From Phascolarctos cinereus (Eukaryota; Chordata; Mammalia; Diprotodontia; Phascolarctidae): a stretch of 64,000 bases of DNA. Position numbers and translations under genes: made by a program. Positions 34,740 through 46,309 of the stretch are shown here, in pieces; position 1 is the stretch's first letter, and every line of letters starts with the position of its first letter. The notes under the pieces are model-generated. The model ran no database searches. It was not told the DNA's origin and saw nothing but the letters and a program-made list of their open reading frames with translations. The DNA is taken from NCBI RefSeq assembly GCF_002099425.1, contig NW_018344105.1, forward strand, positions 992,001 to 1,056,000, in the 5' to 3' direction.

Positions 34740-35350
34740 CCCCATTTATTATATTCCATCCTCCTTCTGTAATCCAGAGCCACTGAAGTTCACATTCAGA
34801 GCTGCTTCCTTTGACACAGTTCTTTTATTATAGTCTCTTTTCCTTACATAATGTCCCCTAGCAGCTGGCCCATTATGATGGTGCTTTTTCTCCAGTCCCC
34901 TCCCTTTTTTTAACAGCTTCTCTACCAGAAATAATTAAAACCTGTATTTACCTTCCATTGCTTGGCTGCAAATAACCCCACTTTGGGGGCCGTATGTGTG
35001 TGGGGGGGGTTTCTTTTTTTATTTCTGAGCAGTGACACATTGATGTTTCAGATAATAAATCATTCCAATTTGTTCATCCCTGCCAGCAATGTTTTTAATC
35101 TTCATTTACGACTTGCAAAGTCCGTTTTCTTAGAAGCCTTTGATAAAATAGTCAATTACCATTTTTTTTACACCTTAGTTCAACTGTAGGGCTGATAAAA
35201 GATTCCAGCTCCTGAGATAAACTGCAAATAATTCCTGAAGAACAAATGTCAGAGGTGGCTTACAATGAATGGGATTTAGGGGAGCAGATTATTCTCTCGC
35301 CAAAGTGACAGGGCAGTTAAATATTTATTTTTCTGGAGAAGAGCATTTAA
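34740..35350. other. Candidate conserved non-coding block
   Basis: No transposon signature is visible. Motif-like AT-rich words such as GGCCCATTATGATGG and AGAAATAATTAAAACC occur around 34,870-34,945, plus TTTGATAAAATAGTCAATTA at about 35,140. A G-run at 35,002-35,010 and T-runs break the pattern. The classification rests on texture only. Confidence 0.3.
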
Positions 35351-36104
35351 ATATTGTTTGCCACCTGCTCCCTATGCTCAGCACCTCACAACAGCCAAAG
35401 TAGGGGGAGCCTTGGCCTACACCCCAGAAACAGGACCATGGTTCTGCTAAGAAATGGTGATACACTTACCCAGGTTGGCTTGAAGGGAAAGCCTGGGAGA
35501 AGGCAGGTGTGCAACCTCCCCCACCGCATTCCCCACTGCCAGCCTTTAAGCTGTTTATTCTGCAGATGAACGGGAAGCCAACACTGAATGCTTCTCTGTT
35601 TCATCATTAAACTGTCCCTTTACTGGGATATCTACTGTTGAAAAATGACCACCTCAATCAAGGCCCTTCTTCAATAGCCCTCCCTCCCATAGTCAAGCTC
35701 TTGATGGCAGTGCTCATCAGCTGAGTCTATGAGGAACCAAGGGCTTCTGAGGGGAACGAGGATTTCTTGATGTTATCAGCCTCCACTTGCTCAGGCAGAA
35801 AAGGTGCTATTAAGTGTCCAACAAGTGGAGACAGTTACTTCTTCAGCTTGGAACTATAGGATTCAACGGGCTCTATGGCACATCTTCCTTTATGGCTGCC
35901 CTCAACTGCTTCCCCAACACATTACCCTGCCTGCCATCCCAAAGGAAAACTATCTGTCCGTTAAAAATGCCAGCTCTTCCCCAGGAGTTTGAAAACTCTC
36001 TTAAGACATCATCAAAACACCTGTTAGACTGAAAAAGCCTTCACCAATTGCTCTGCAGCATAATCCCAGAGTGGATACGGAGCCTAAGCACCTCGAACTA
36101 TCGT
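35351..36104. other. Unassigned single-copy sequence
   Basis: Overlapping frames of 60-73 codons on both strands without domains. No recognisable repeat. Confidence 0.35.
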
Positions 36105-36215
36105 TTCCCCAGTGTGACCTGGGGCAAGTCACTTCATTTCTCTGGATGTCAGTTTCCTCATCTGTAAACTGAGGGGTCTGAATGGATGACCCATGGTGTA
36201 AGTCTGCAGGTTTCT
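36105..36215 (+). repeat. MIR, sense
   Basis: CCCAGTGTGACCTGGGGCAA, GTCACTTCATTTCTCTGGAT and TCAGTTTCCTCATCTGTAAA are close to the MIR consensus CORE; among the best preserved of the fragments here. Confidence 0.8.
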
Positions 36216-36394
36216 GCTGAGAGTCAACACATGTAGAAGATTTAGATGTTACGTTCGATGGGCCCAGGGCTCTTTCTTTTGAGTGAGCCCATAAAGAAAG
36301 CATTGCAGTCAAAAAAAATAACTCATTTCAACCCCACCGAAAGGAGAAATGTGAATTTTTCCAAACTAACCATTTGACCCAAAGAATAGCACAG

Positions 36395-36605
36395 CACAGA
36401 AATGCGAAACTACTGGACTTTAGAGTCAAGAAACCCACCTCTGACACCAATTCCATGGCTTCTCTGAAACTCCATTCCCACAACTATAAAATGGGGATCA
36501 TGATATCTGTAGCATCCTCCTAACAGGATTAGGATATATAAAGCATTTAAAAGCCAGTTACTTTAAACGTGAATGTGAAAGGTACTGAATGATTGAATTT
36601 TAACC
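36395..36605 (+). repeat. MIR, sense, diverged
   Basis: GGACTTTAGAGTCAAGAAAC, CCACAACTATAAAATGGGGA and AGGATATATAAAGCATTTAA follow the MIR order through to its 3' end. Confidence 0.65.
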
Positions 36606-36734
36606 ACTGACTAGGAAAGGCAATGATAACCTCTCAACCCTTTCCCCACAGGTATAACTGAGAACAGTAACAGACTGAATGAACTTAAGCATAACACATT
36701 TCTACAGGGTTCTGAGGTTTCCTTTCAAAAATCC

Positions 36735-36860
36735 TGTGACAGAGGTAGCCCAAGTGGTTTTCTCCCTATTTCACAGCTGGGGTTTAGAGACCTAAAGGGA
36801 CCTGCCAGGGTTACATGGCCAGTTGGTTGGAGGTGGGATCTCTTCCTTTCTAGAGAAATT
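36735..36860 (-). repeat. MIR scrap, antisense
   Basis: CTCCCTATTTCACAGCTGGG, CCTAAAGGGACCTGCCAGGG and TTACATGGCCAG resemble an antisense MIR CORE. Confidence 0.5.
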
Positions 36861-37794
36861 TGAATTATCCTCCCCCCACCTCCCATTCCTCCTAGTACTC
36901 TGGGCATCAAGAGACTAATTCTCCAGCTTAGGACCACAGTTACTGCTCAGGAGCCTTGGAAAGCACATTCACTTGTTAAGCCAACTTGAGCCTTGGGTAT
37001 AACTAGCAGGTACCCAGGTGATAGGAACAAGTAAATACTGCCTACAAAGGTGCCCAAAGCCCATTAACCAGGAGAAGTCTAGATCCTCCAGGCTGATGGC
37101 TTTCACAGCTGTACCTTCCCTTCTGAAAGAAACGCTCTTGGAAACACAAGTCACAAGGAATACTCTTCTTAAGAACAAACCCGAGAGGTCAACACACGTC
37201 TTAAATCCAGGATTCCCTGCAGTAACTGCTAGTTCAGATTTCCAAGGGACACTGGAGGTCACAAGGAGGACCAAGAGTGGCTCTGGTATCACAACTGTGA
37301 CTAATAAGCTTTGCCTGCTTGCAAGGGCTTGTGCTCAGAGACTGAATGGGAAAGAAGATGGCGAGTCAGAAAACCCAAGCTTTGGAATGTAAATGAAAGG
37401 AAGCAGCGAAACTCTTCCACACAGAAACAAAGGGTTATCACTCTAACCTGCCTGATACAAGCTTGCTATTTGCTTTCATTGACTCACGTTACCTGATAAA
37501 CATGTCAAACACCCCCAAATGTCTTTCAAGATCAATTTTATAAAACAAGCTCTTATTTACTGATATCTGTAGTGAATGGTCCAGGGCATAGGACAAAGAA
37601 ATGCTATCTGACTAGGAAGGCTCTTTTTAATTTATAGGGGAATTTATCACAAGAAAATGAGGGCTAAGAGAGACATCACATCACTGTTTAAGCTAAATGA
37701 ATGATTCAGTCCAATTTTTCAGTTGATTTTTTTTTTCTGTCCAGGGCTATGATTTCATTTATATAGAGAACTCCTCTAACAAAAACTCCCTCCT
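36861..37794. other. Unassigned single-copy sequence
   Basis: Contains frames of 107 and 124 codons on opposite strands (36,969-37,392) that shadow each other. No domain, no repeat words and no codon pattern I can defend. Confidence 0.35.
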
Positions 37795-37965
37795 CCGTTG
37801 AGGCAGATTGGCCACTAATGGGTAAAAAAAATTATAGCTGCAGAAAGTCCCTTAGGTGAGTTGCCACGGGTCAAAGACCCAGGATAGGTCAGAGGCAAAG
37901 CTTGAACCCAGGTCTCTGGTCTCCTTGACTTCCAGCTCAGCCCTCTAGCAACTGCCACGCACACT
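37795..37965 (-). repeat. MIR, antisense
   Basis: CAGAGGCAAAGCTTGAACCC, AGGTCTCTGGTCTCCTTGAC and CAGCCCTCTAGCAACTGCC mark the antisense head of a MIR. Confidence 0.65.
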
Positions 37966-38049
37966 CTCAACGTATTTGGGTAGCCACCCTTTCATAGGTC
38001 AGGATTCACAAGGCCTGGACAATATTGTCCAATATGGTCCCTTAAAAAG

Positions 38050-38650
38050 CTATTATGGCCTTTTCACGTGGCTCAGAAAGTCTGGCGGCAAATGAATCAT
38101 CCTATTTGCAAACCTTTCTTCTTTTCCTCCTTTACTTCCTGTAGTTCAATAAAGACGTCATGACTTTGCTGCGAGCGCACTGATTCCGTTCATCATGCCT
38201 AAAACAACTACTGCACCAAGATTAAATACAATCTATATCCACATAAATCATTGAACAAATGAATCATGAAATTAATATGTAAATTGTGTGTTTAACCTCT
38301 ATTTATACAGCACTGTCTGTCCCCGTGCTGTAAATCTAAAACTAATTGCAAATTCACAAGTCTGCAAAAAGAACACCATGGCAAGAGCTTGGCATATTTA
38401 TTAACTAAATGTTGAACTACATTCAGTAAGTAATTAACAGTCATGCCAGAACAGGGAAAGAGAATGATATTTAAGCACAGATGTCACCTGTATGAAATGG
38501 CTAAAACTATTTTAGATTAGATTTGGATATTAATCAAAGAATGCTGCTCTTTAATTTTTGACAGACAAATCTGTTTCCATTTATTCACGATTTCATTAAA
38601 CACTCTGTTTTTAAATCAGCACGTCATGACCATTGGCAGAATGAAATGTG
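38050..38650. other. Candidate conserved non-coding block
   Basis: Repeat-free AT-rich DNA with retained CpGs (GACGTCATGACTTTGCTGCG near 38,154, which contains a CRE-like GACGTCA) and many TAAT/AATTA words (GAAATTAATATGTAAATTG near 38,268). A CpG-preserving island in AT-rich sequence is typical of deeply conserved enhancers. It needs alignment to confirm. Confidence 0.33.
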
Positions 38651-40178
38651 TCCTTCAATATGTCATTTTAAAGAAAAGAAAGCAAAGAAAAGAGACAATT
38701 CCCCCATGGTTGGACGACAGTAAAACTACTGGAGGTTTAACCAAAGCTCCCAAAGTTGTTCCTTTCCTCTTCCACCTGAGAGGTAAAACAAACCAAAGGA
38801 CACGTTTATTTTGTCTCTGTGCAATATGGTAATTAGATGAGCCTTAACTGCACAGTGTCTTCCAAAAAACACTTCTTCCATAAAAACTAATTTCTATAAA
38901 CAAATATTAGCTAAAAAGCAAAGAAGTAGCAGACACAGATGCACAGAGGGGAAAACATATTGGGCTTTCCGTTCACTCATGTATACACTCAGATTATCAT
39001 TATCAATAAAACATTCCCTGTGTTAGCTGCAACTGTTTTAAACCTAAGATTTTATTAAGACACCAAGATACCATATATTATTTGGGCACCAAAAAGAAAA
39101 ATCAATATGATAGATGCCCTTGATCCTTACTGAAAAATACTAATTCATTTCAACTGGTATCTCCACATCAGGGGCATAGTCTGATCCTTAGCCTAGATCT
39201 CAACTAATTTAATCAGACTCTGTGGTCAAACTTACAAAGGGCAAAATAAGACCAATTTTACATTCAGCTAAACACCATGTAGATGGTGTGCCAGTGATGT
39301 CATCTTGTTATGTGAAGGAAGGATAGCATACTGAACTGAAAAATGGAGGGGCCCACCTGTGACTCTGGCTGCATCCAAGGTCCACGTAAATAGCCAAGAT
39401 GGCATCAGAAGTCTGCTGGAGAGCATACAAGGGTTGCTGGACTGGTATCTTGGTGTCTTTCCAGGAGTAGGGATAGTTGACAGTTAGACTCCTGTCTGAT
39501 TTGCCTGGTAACCAGGGACATGTATTTTTGAAACAGCTGAGTGGGATCTGTGGTCCAAACTATGGTGATGAAATGGATAATCATAACCTTATACTTATGA
39601 CTGCTCTAATGCCACTAGCCAGAGGTCAAATTTTCACCTTCTTTCAAAATGAATCCATGACTGACTGAAGGGGGAAGTGGGGAGGGGGGGGTGGCGAGGA
39701 GGACACCCTGTCTAGATATACAATTTCCATTAGAATGAATTTAACTACTTAAATACTAGAACTCAATGCTTTGTGTTTTTGCAACTGGTTTTGAACCATG
39801 ATAGAGCCCTAAAAAACTCACTCCTGTTGAAATTGCTTTATTTACCAAAAGCACCCTGAAACATAAAGAACTAGACAAATGGACTATCCCATAGAAGATA
39901 TGTGCTTCTCCCAAGGGGGGGAGGATTAGGAAAAAGAAAAAAATCCTCTTTGACAAGCCTTACAAATTCTACATGTATCAATTAGTGTCATCCAAGACTG
40001 CCTGTATGTCTCTATAAAATGGCTGCCAGATTCTCTATCACTATTTTGAGGTTCATTTTTTCTTTTCTGTTTTAGAAATAAGGAAAATGAGTTCTTGAGG
40101 CAACACCTATTTTAGACACGGACCTAGTATCCACAAACAACAAATTTCATTCTTATTGCTGCAGGGAACTCTCTAAGA
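38651..40178. other. Unassigned, largely repeat-free sequence
   Basis: AT-rich sequence continues from the candidate block to about 39,060. A G-rich stretch lies at 39,667-39,700. No exons or repeats are recognised. Confidence 0.35.
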
Positions 40179-40380
40179 CTTTAAGGCAAGGGCGGGGAAC
40201 ATGTGGCCCTCTAGGTCCTCAAGTGTGGCCCTTAGACTGAATCCAAACTTTACAGAACAAATAACCTTAACAAAAAAGTATTTTGTTATGTGAAGTTTGG
40301 ATTCAGTCAAAGGGCCACACTTGAGGACCCAGAGGGCCATGTGGCCTCAAGGCCATAAGTTCCTCACCCCTGCTCTAAGT
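40179..40380. mobile_element. Palindromic hAT-like MITE, copy 3
   Basis: The element (40,187-40,372, 186 bp) starts CAAGGGCGGGGAAC and ends GTTCCTCACCCCTG. Flanking 8-mers CTTTAAGG (40,179-40,186) and CTCTAAGT (40,373-40,380) match at 6 of 8. The left half GACTGAATCCAAACTTTACA faces TGAAGTTTGGATTCAGTC on the right. No coding capacity. Confidence 0.82.
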
Positions 40381-42779
40381 AAACATGGAGTTTTCCAGTG
40401 TGCATTCACAGGAGCTAGGGCTTGGAGGGAGGGAAGGACACATCATCGCGATGCCTGGAGAGAAAGTTGTTTTTTCTTCCTGGTTCTGTCAATGATTTTA
40501 AATGGGATTTGGTGCAAGTCATATACTCTGTGGCTCCATAAAATGAGGCTGATAAGCCTATTTCTCCCCTCTACCTGCCCTAAAATATTTTGTTGCAAGA
40601 TGACTCTTTCGTTGTAGTTTCATTTTGTGGCAGAAATGTATGTAATTTTTGAACATGAACTGCAATAGTCTTTTCACCACAATCAACAAGATCTGCTCAA
40701 GTTTTTGCTTTCATCCCACAGCGCTAGGAAAAGTCTCTATCTTAAAGTTGCATGTTTAAGCCTACAGATATGAAGCTCCAAGTCTGACATTTCCTGTATG
40801 CCAAACTCTCATGTGCCATTTTAACTTTCTGAATGTGGAGCCAAGTTCTTTCAGACATACAAGAGAACTGGGTGGGGTGTTCTACATGGTCTGTACTGAG
40901 GGCTGGGATAGGATAAGATAGGAAGGAAATGCAATGATGAGGAATTTTCCCTCAATGTTTAGTCAAGAGATTGGCATCGTGCTGTTTTTCAAACCACCAA
41001 TGGGTCTGATACGGTTCTTCCTGGTGATTTATGTTAAAAAGCTACAACTTTCCCCCACTTTTTTGTTTTCATCTCTGCTTCCTGTCTCTGACATTTCATT
41101 CTGAGGAGAAAGAGCCGTTCGTGTTGGTAGCAGAAAAGAACAATCTTCGATTTATAACATGCTAGGAACCCATCACTGTGACAGAGCAATCTGTCCCCCG
41201 GACATCTCTCCATTAGAGGATGCTGATGCCTCCCTGCCCTGACGCCACTTCTGGACTGATCTGTCAGCCCCAACAGGGGGGCTAAGGGCACTGCCATTTC
41301 CCCCTCCTGCACACACATTTCTCATCTTCAGCTCAGCAAAGCTGACTTCTTGGTGCTTCCTTGAAAAAAACTGAGAAAATATACTTTCCTCTCTCCTTGT
41401 TTGTTTTACTTTATTATACAAACCTACTCCCCCACATAGATATTGGTGCAGCATACCACACACTTTACAATAAAGCCTAGGGTGTACTTTTGCCCATCCC
41501 CCCCTTTTTATATGCGTCTTCCTTAGTCTCTGGGAAACAAAGGGTAAGCTTCACTGTCATCATACTGCCAACATACTGGACTGAGAAATGAGGTGATTAA
41601 TAATGGAAAATGGGTAGAAAGGTGGGTGGATGGATGCAAGTGCAGCATCGTCGGAACCATCCTTGTGAGAAAGACTGGAATTGTCTTCACTGTTATTACT
41701 GGACGTGGTATATGATTTTGATTAGTCATGAGAATGAGCTTTTTTAATTGCTTTATGACAAAACTGCTTCAGGTCAAAAAGAGACAGAGACATTCTTATT
41801 GGGAACCTCAGGTTTCTAGATCAGTTATGAACACGCAGGGAGGAAGAATGCTCAACTGTCACCCTGTATACAAGGCAGCAAGTTGGCCTGCCAATAGAAT
41901 AGGTCAAAGGTCTCAGAAGAGGCGCATCAAGCACACCAGCATAAATACAGATGACAGACCAATGGTCTGAATAAGTTTAGAGAGGGGGGTGCGTGTGTGT
42001 GTAAAAAGCACTGACCAATATAGGACTCGGCCGGGCAGTCCAATTTCTGGACATTCTCAGAAGCAAATGCAATCTTCTGAGTCTTAGGACTGCCTTCCAA
42101 CGAATAGGTAATTTACTCATGGGTGGATGGATGCCTTCCTGTGTTGGTGCCCCTTTGTCGGTTTCTCAGTATCTTATTCACAATACTAAGGTGGGAAGGG
42201 AGGGCATTTGGAAACCCAACCAATCCAGATTCTCTTCTTGAGTGTGAGTAAATCTGAGCCACAGCAACTGAAGTGTACATACATGCTACAGCTAAAGGTG
42301 GCATTACCCTGAATCTAGAAAGTGGGCCAGATCTCCAAAGGGCTTGGACAGCATTCAGAGATCAGTGCTTTCTTTCTTTGTTCCTCCCATCCCAGTGATT
42401 CACTGTTTTCAGGATCCATCCATGTATTAAAGCAAAGACAACTGGAAATACCCTATCCTCTGAGGGACCGGCGAGGGTCCAAACAAACTGAAGAAGTTCT
42501 TCATCTAAAGACATAGCTACTGCATGAAATTTGGTATCTGACACTAAGATTTGCATCAGCCTGTGAAGACAGGCCATCTCCCAGGCAACAATGAACTTTA
42601 TGGATCTCTTTCTGCAGGCCATGATGCTTCATGTAAATTATTTCAAAAATCCTTTCTCCTCTCTCCCTAAAAAATAAACAATGGCAGTGAACCCCCAGTT
42701 TCCCAATCATCAGTGAAAAGTCAGGAATCAGAATGATACTTTGTTCAGACTGACTGGAAATCTTACTTTGCGGCTCCAC
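40381..42779. other. Unassigned single-copy sequence
   Basis: No recognisable repeat over 2.4 kb, apart from a GTGTGTG scrap at 41,986-42,002. Overlapping minus-strand frames of 94 and 96 codons (41,034-41,463) have no domains. No gene is supported. Confidence 0.35.
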
Positions 42780-43150
42780 TAAAGATGAGCTAGTTAATTA
42801 CCTGATTTATAGGCAGGATGCTCTTTACATTATCTGAGAAGCAAACTGAGTGATAAGGCTCTGCCAGTGACAAAGTTATGACCAACACTGCAGGCTCAGG
42901 TGTTAATGCTTCATTTACCTTTCAAAGTAAATGTAATAACCAAGAAAGATCAATATTATAAAGCTCTTTATTCTGGGCTAAATTACTGGGGATTCATTGT
43001 ATTAATATATTATGGAATTTATCAGTGGCATGAACTTAAGCCCTAATTAAATGCTAATAGGGACAGCCCCTCTATCCCAGTTTCCCAGGCTGAACACATC
43101 ATTCATTTTTGTAATCCTTAGTATTAGCTTTACAATAAAATCGCACAGTC
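42780..43150. other. Candidate conserved non-coding block
   Basis: AT-rich, repeat-free, and dense in homeodomain-type TAATTA/ATTAAT words (GCTAGTTAATTACCTGATTT at about 42,790, TGTATTAATATATTATGG near 42,998, CCCTAATTAAATGCTAATAG near 43,041). The function is inferred from texture only. Confidence 0.33.
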
Positions 43151-43394
43151 TTCAGAGAAGGAACTGGTATAATTTATAGTAGGTTCGAACAAAAAAATCA
43201 AATAGCAAGAGAGAGATGAAAGTCACAAAAAAAGTCAAAGTCTTGACTTGGAAAAAGTCAAAGTCACTATACATTATCATTAAACTTCAGAAAAGCTTAT
43301 CAGGCACTCCCGAGAGCAGTCTGGGAGCCACTGACCCAGAAATTCACAAAAAACTACTGTCCAGAGGCAGGCAGTAGAGGTGCTGGTTCCCGAA

Positions 43395-43868
43395 TGGTCA
43401 GCTGGGCTGGTCAGGTCCTATCTCAAATATGATGTTCAGTTCTAAGCACCTCATTTTAGGAAGGGCACTTATAAGCTGGATAGCATCCAGAGGAGGGAAA
43501 ATGGTAGCAGGAAGGCCCTTGAGGCCCATGGAGATTCACTGAAGGAAGTGACAATTGGGAGACTTGAGAAGAGACTGATGGTGAGGACGAGGTTGTCTTT
43601 GATGGTTGGCATGAGGAAGAAGGGTTAGATTTGTTCTGTTTGGCCTCAGAGGGCAGAACCAGAAGCAATAGGTGGAAGGTCCAGAGAACAGATGAACTTC
43701 CTAACAATTAGAGCTATGGAGTGGGCTGCATCCAGAGAGAGTGAGTGCCCATACTCCCATTGGAAGGCTTCAAGCAGAGGCTATATGACCTCTCTTCAGG
43801 GACATTGTGGAGAGGATTCTGATTAAGCAACCTCAGATCTCCCTTTCAACTCTGAAATCCTGTGATGT
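43395..43868 (+). repeat. CR1/L3-type LINE relic, 3' end
   Basis: Reads in CR1/L3 order: GATGTTCAGTTCTAAGCACC, CATTTTAGGAAGGGCACTTA, AGATTTGTTCTGTTTGGCCT, AACTTCCTAACAATTAGAGC, TTCAAGCAGAGGCTATATGA and the end CTCTGAAATCCTGTGATG. This is the C-terminal coding region and 3'UTR of a dead CR1-clade LINE; the 83-codon minus frame inside it is spurious. Confidence 0.82.
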
Positions 43869-43894
43869 ACTTGACTGAGATAAATGATGTTGAG

Positions 43895-44167
43895 CATCTA
43901 GTAGGTTTGTTGTTTAGCTGTCTTCAGTTGTGTCTGATTCTTGGGGACCCCATTTGGGGTTTTCTGGGCAAAGATACTGGAATGGTTTGCCATTTCCTTC
44001 TCCAGCTCATTCTTACAACGAGGTAACTGAGGCAAACAGGGTGAAGTGACTTGCCCAGGGTCACACAATTAGGAAGTGGCTGAGGCCAGATTTGAACTCA
44101 GGTCTTCCTGACTCCAGGCCCAGTGCTCTATCCATTGAAGCACCACTTAGCTGCACCACATAGTAGG
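43895..44167 (-). repeat. Long-form marsupial SINE, minus strand
   Basis: Body 43,906-44,154. It begins (in reverse) TGTTGTTTAGCTGTCTTCAG, continues GGTTTGCCATTTCCTTCTCC and GACTTGCCCAGGGTCACACA, and ends with the head complement CACCACTTAGCTGC. CATCTAGTAGG (43,895-43,905) and CACATAGTAGG (44,157-44,167) are 9 of 11 identical and probably the decayed target duplication. Confidence 0.85.
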
Positions 44168-44220
44168 CACTCAATCATTATTTTTCAAAAATGAATTGAA
44201 TTAAGGTCTATGATCTAACT

Positions 44221-44318
44221 AATGGAGAAGGAAATGGTAAACGACTCCAGTACCTCTGCCAAGAAAACTCCAAATAGGGTCATGGACAGTCAGACACAAC
44301 TGAAAAAAAAAAAAAAAA
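44221..44318 (+). repeat. Long-form SINE, 3' fragment, plus strand, with A16 tail
   Basis: ATGGAGAAGGAAATGGTAAA, CCAAGAAAACTCCAAATAGG and CAGTCAGACACAACTGA followed by sixteen A. It is the 3' block only, in the opposite orientation to the full copy 65 bases to its left. Confidence 0.85.
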
Positions 44319-44326
44319 CAATGAGA

Positions 44327-45214
44327 ACACAAACTAAACAGAATCACCAACTACATATAACCCTTGCCCAAGCACCTTCTAAACATCTTCTCTTCCTGTG
44401 ATAGATGAAATAAACCCAGCTCCCTCTCAGGACCTAAACAAGATGAAGGAAGCTTGTGGAATCAGAGCATGAAGTAATTCCGGGCTCTCTGGGGCAGATA
44501 TTACAGTGGGATGACAATGGTTAGTACTCTGCTTCTGCCAACTTGCACCTAATGGAACTATCAAGAGAAGTGGGCACAATCACAGTCCAAAGATGCAAAC
44601 AAACCAGTAGGTTAAATCTATGAGACCCAATGGGGTCTAAGATTCCAACATCCAGAGAGTCACATGTGGTGAGGGCAGTGACTTCTGCACTGATTCAAGC
44701 TAATGAAAAATAATTACTCCTAAAGGGGGAATGATCAGAACAAAGAAGATGGTAAGTAACACTGAAATCTGGGTCATCTCTGAAACAAAAAAAAGGTCCA
44801 CTGAGAGAAATGATGACTTTCAAGAAATAAAACAGTGATACCCTGTCTATACATACCACCTTTCCTGAAGAAGTCAGGTTTGTGACAAACCAGCTGAAGT
44901 TATCTGACAGCCTCGAGGAACTTCTGGCTGGGCCCAAAGAACAGCAAACCGAGCTTCAGGCCTGTCTCTTACAAAACCAAGAGCCAAACATTGTGGGAAA
45001 GTCCATGGACCTTGCTAGAATATCAATGATTTTGGTCATGGAGCAGTTACATCTTGGAAACTGCTTGGTCTGGGGTGAGTTTCCCAGCTCACTAAAGGAA
45101 ATAAGTGCAAGTGATGGATGAGACAGCTCCAGGAGATGGCCTAGGACAGGGTTCACATTCACATGCAACCCACAGGGAAGTCCACTTGTAGGGCCTTCAC
45201 TTGCTCCTGAGGTG
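44327..45214. other. Unassigned single-copy sequence
   Basis: Two opposed frames of about 80 codons (44,695-45,121) are seen with no domain. No repeat words are recognised between the SINEs. Confidence 0.35.
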
Positions 45215-45384
45215 GAGCTTGGTCTTCTTTTTTTTTTAAGGCAATTGGGGTTAAGTGACTTGCCCAAGGTCACACAGCTAGTAAGTGTGTCAAGTGTTTG
45301 GTCTGAGGCCGGATTTGAACTCAGATCCTCCTGACTTCAGGGCTGGTGCTTTAGCCACTGCACCACCCCTGAGCCTGGTCTTCT
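45215..45384 (-). repeat. Short-form marsupial SINE, minus strand, with target duplication
   Basis: Body 45,229-45,370: T-rich tail, AAGGCAATTGGGGTTAAGTG, CTTGCCCAAGGTCACACAGC, AGGCCGGATTTGAACTCAGA and head CACTGCACCACCCCT. Flanks GAGCTTGGTCTTCT (45,215-45,228) and GAGCCTGGTCTTCT (45,371-45,384) match at 13 of 14. The last head bases are degenerate compared with the other copies. Confidence 0.9.
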
Positions 45385-45449
45385 AAAGACTCTAATGAAG
45401 ACATCCAATTTGTTAAATGGGAGTGTATGCAAAGTGCCTAGGACTAAAT

Positions 45450-45562
45450 CTCTTCTACTTATTACCTTGCACAAGCCACTTCACTTTCCTGGGCCACTGC
45501 TTCTTCATCTGTAAAGTCAAGGGGTTGAATCAGATCATATCTAAGGTCCTGTCCAATGTTCC
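45450..45562 (+). repeat. MIR fragment, sense
   Basis: TTGCACAAGCCACTTCACTT, TCCTGGGCCACTGCTTCTTC and ATCTAAGGTCCTGTCCAATG fit MIR CORE plus 3' end. Confidence 0.6.
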
Positions 45563-45774
45563 AAAGACAATTCTCTCTCTTTCTCCCACAATGAAGAGGC
45601 AGAAGCTGAGCTGAGCACAGCACTGGAAGAAAATGAGGATCATGAAAGGCAGAAGTGAAGAGCCAAGACATTCCATGGAGGAGGGAAGGCCTGGAAGCAA
45701 CCAAGGTACAAGGCGGCAGGTCAAGGGGGACCAAATAAGTGCAATGCGGTTGGGACATACCAGGTGAGGAAGTG

Positions 45775-46125
45775 TACTGGAAAATAAGATTCTAAAGCCA
45801 GGCTGGAGTTGGATTATGAATGCCCTTCAACATTAGGCTGAGGAGGGGAGAGGAGGTGTTTATGGGTCCCAAATTAAGAACCCTTGGAAGAGGAAACTGG
45901 AAGTCACTGAAAGTTATTAAACAAAGGAGTAATCTATGGCTTGGGGAGATTACTTTGGCAGCCCTTGGAGGTATGGACTGTGGAGAAGAGAACACTTAAG
46001 TGGCTGATGCCTTGGCCTGGGAGGGAACTAATGAGAGTCTGAGTTAGGGTGAGAATTGGGTACATGAAGAAAGAAGGGAATGGATGGGAGACCAACTATG
46101 GAGACAGAAGTGATAAAACTTGGCA
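45775..46125 (-). repeat. L2 LINE relic, antisense
   Basis: GGATTATGAATGCCCTTCAA, CATTAGGCTGAGGAGGGGAG and GGAGATTACTTTGGCAGCCC are the complement of the L2 3' region, the same part as at 30,181-30,780. Confidence 0.7.
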
Positions 46126-46132
46126 ACTGATT

Positions 46133-46300
46133 GGATATCAATTACTCAATCAACTTTCATTTAGTAAGTGCCTTCTAAATGCTAGGCCTTGACAATACAA
46201 AAACAAAAATCAAACAGTCCCCACCCTGAAGTAGTTTACATTCAACATGAGGAGACAGTATGCACACATACAGGTATTTATAAAATAAGTACGAGGCAAA
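46133..46300 (-). repeat. Ancient interspersed repeat, third copy (L2-like end)
   Basis: TCAATTACTCAATCAACTTT, AGTAAGTGCCTTCTAAATGC, TCAAACAGTCCCCACCCTGA and AGTAGTTTACATTCAACATG. Same family as 10,201-10,352. A G-run follows at 46,302-46,309. Confidence 0.55.
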
Positions 46301-46309
46301 GGGGGGGGG

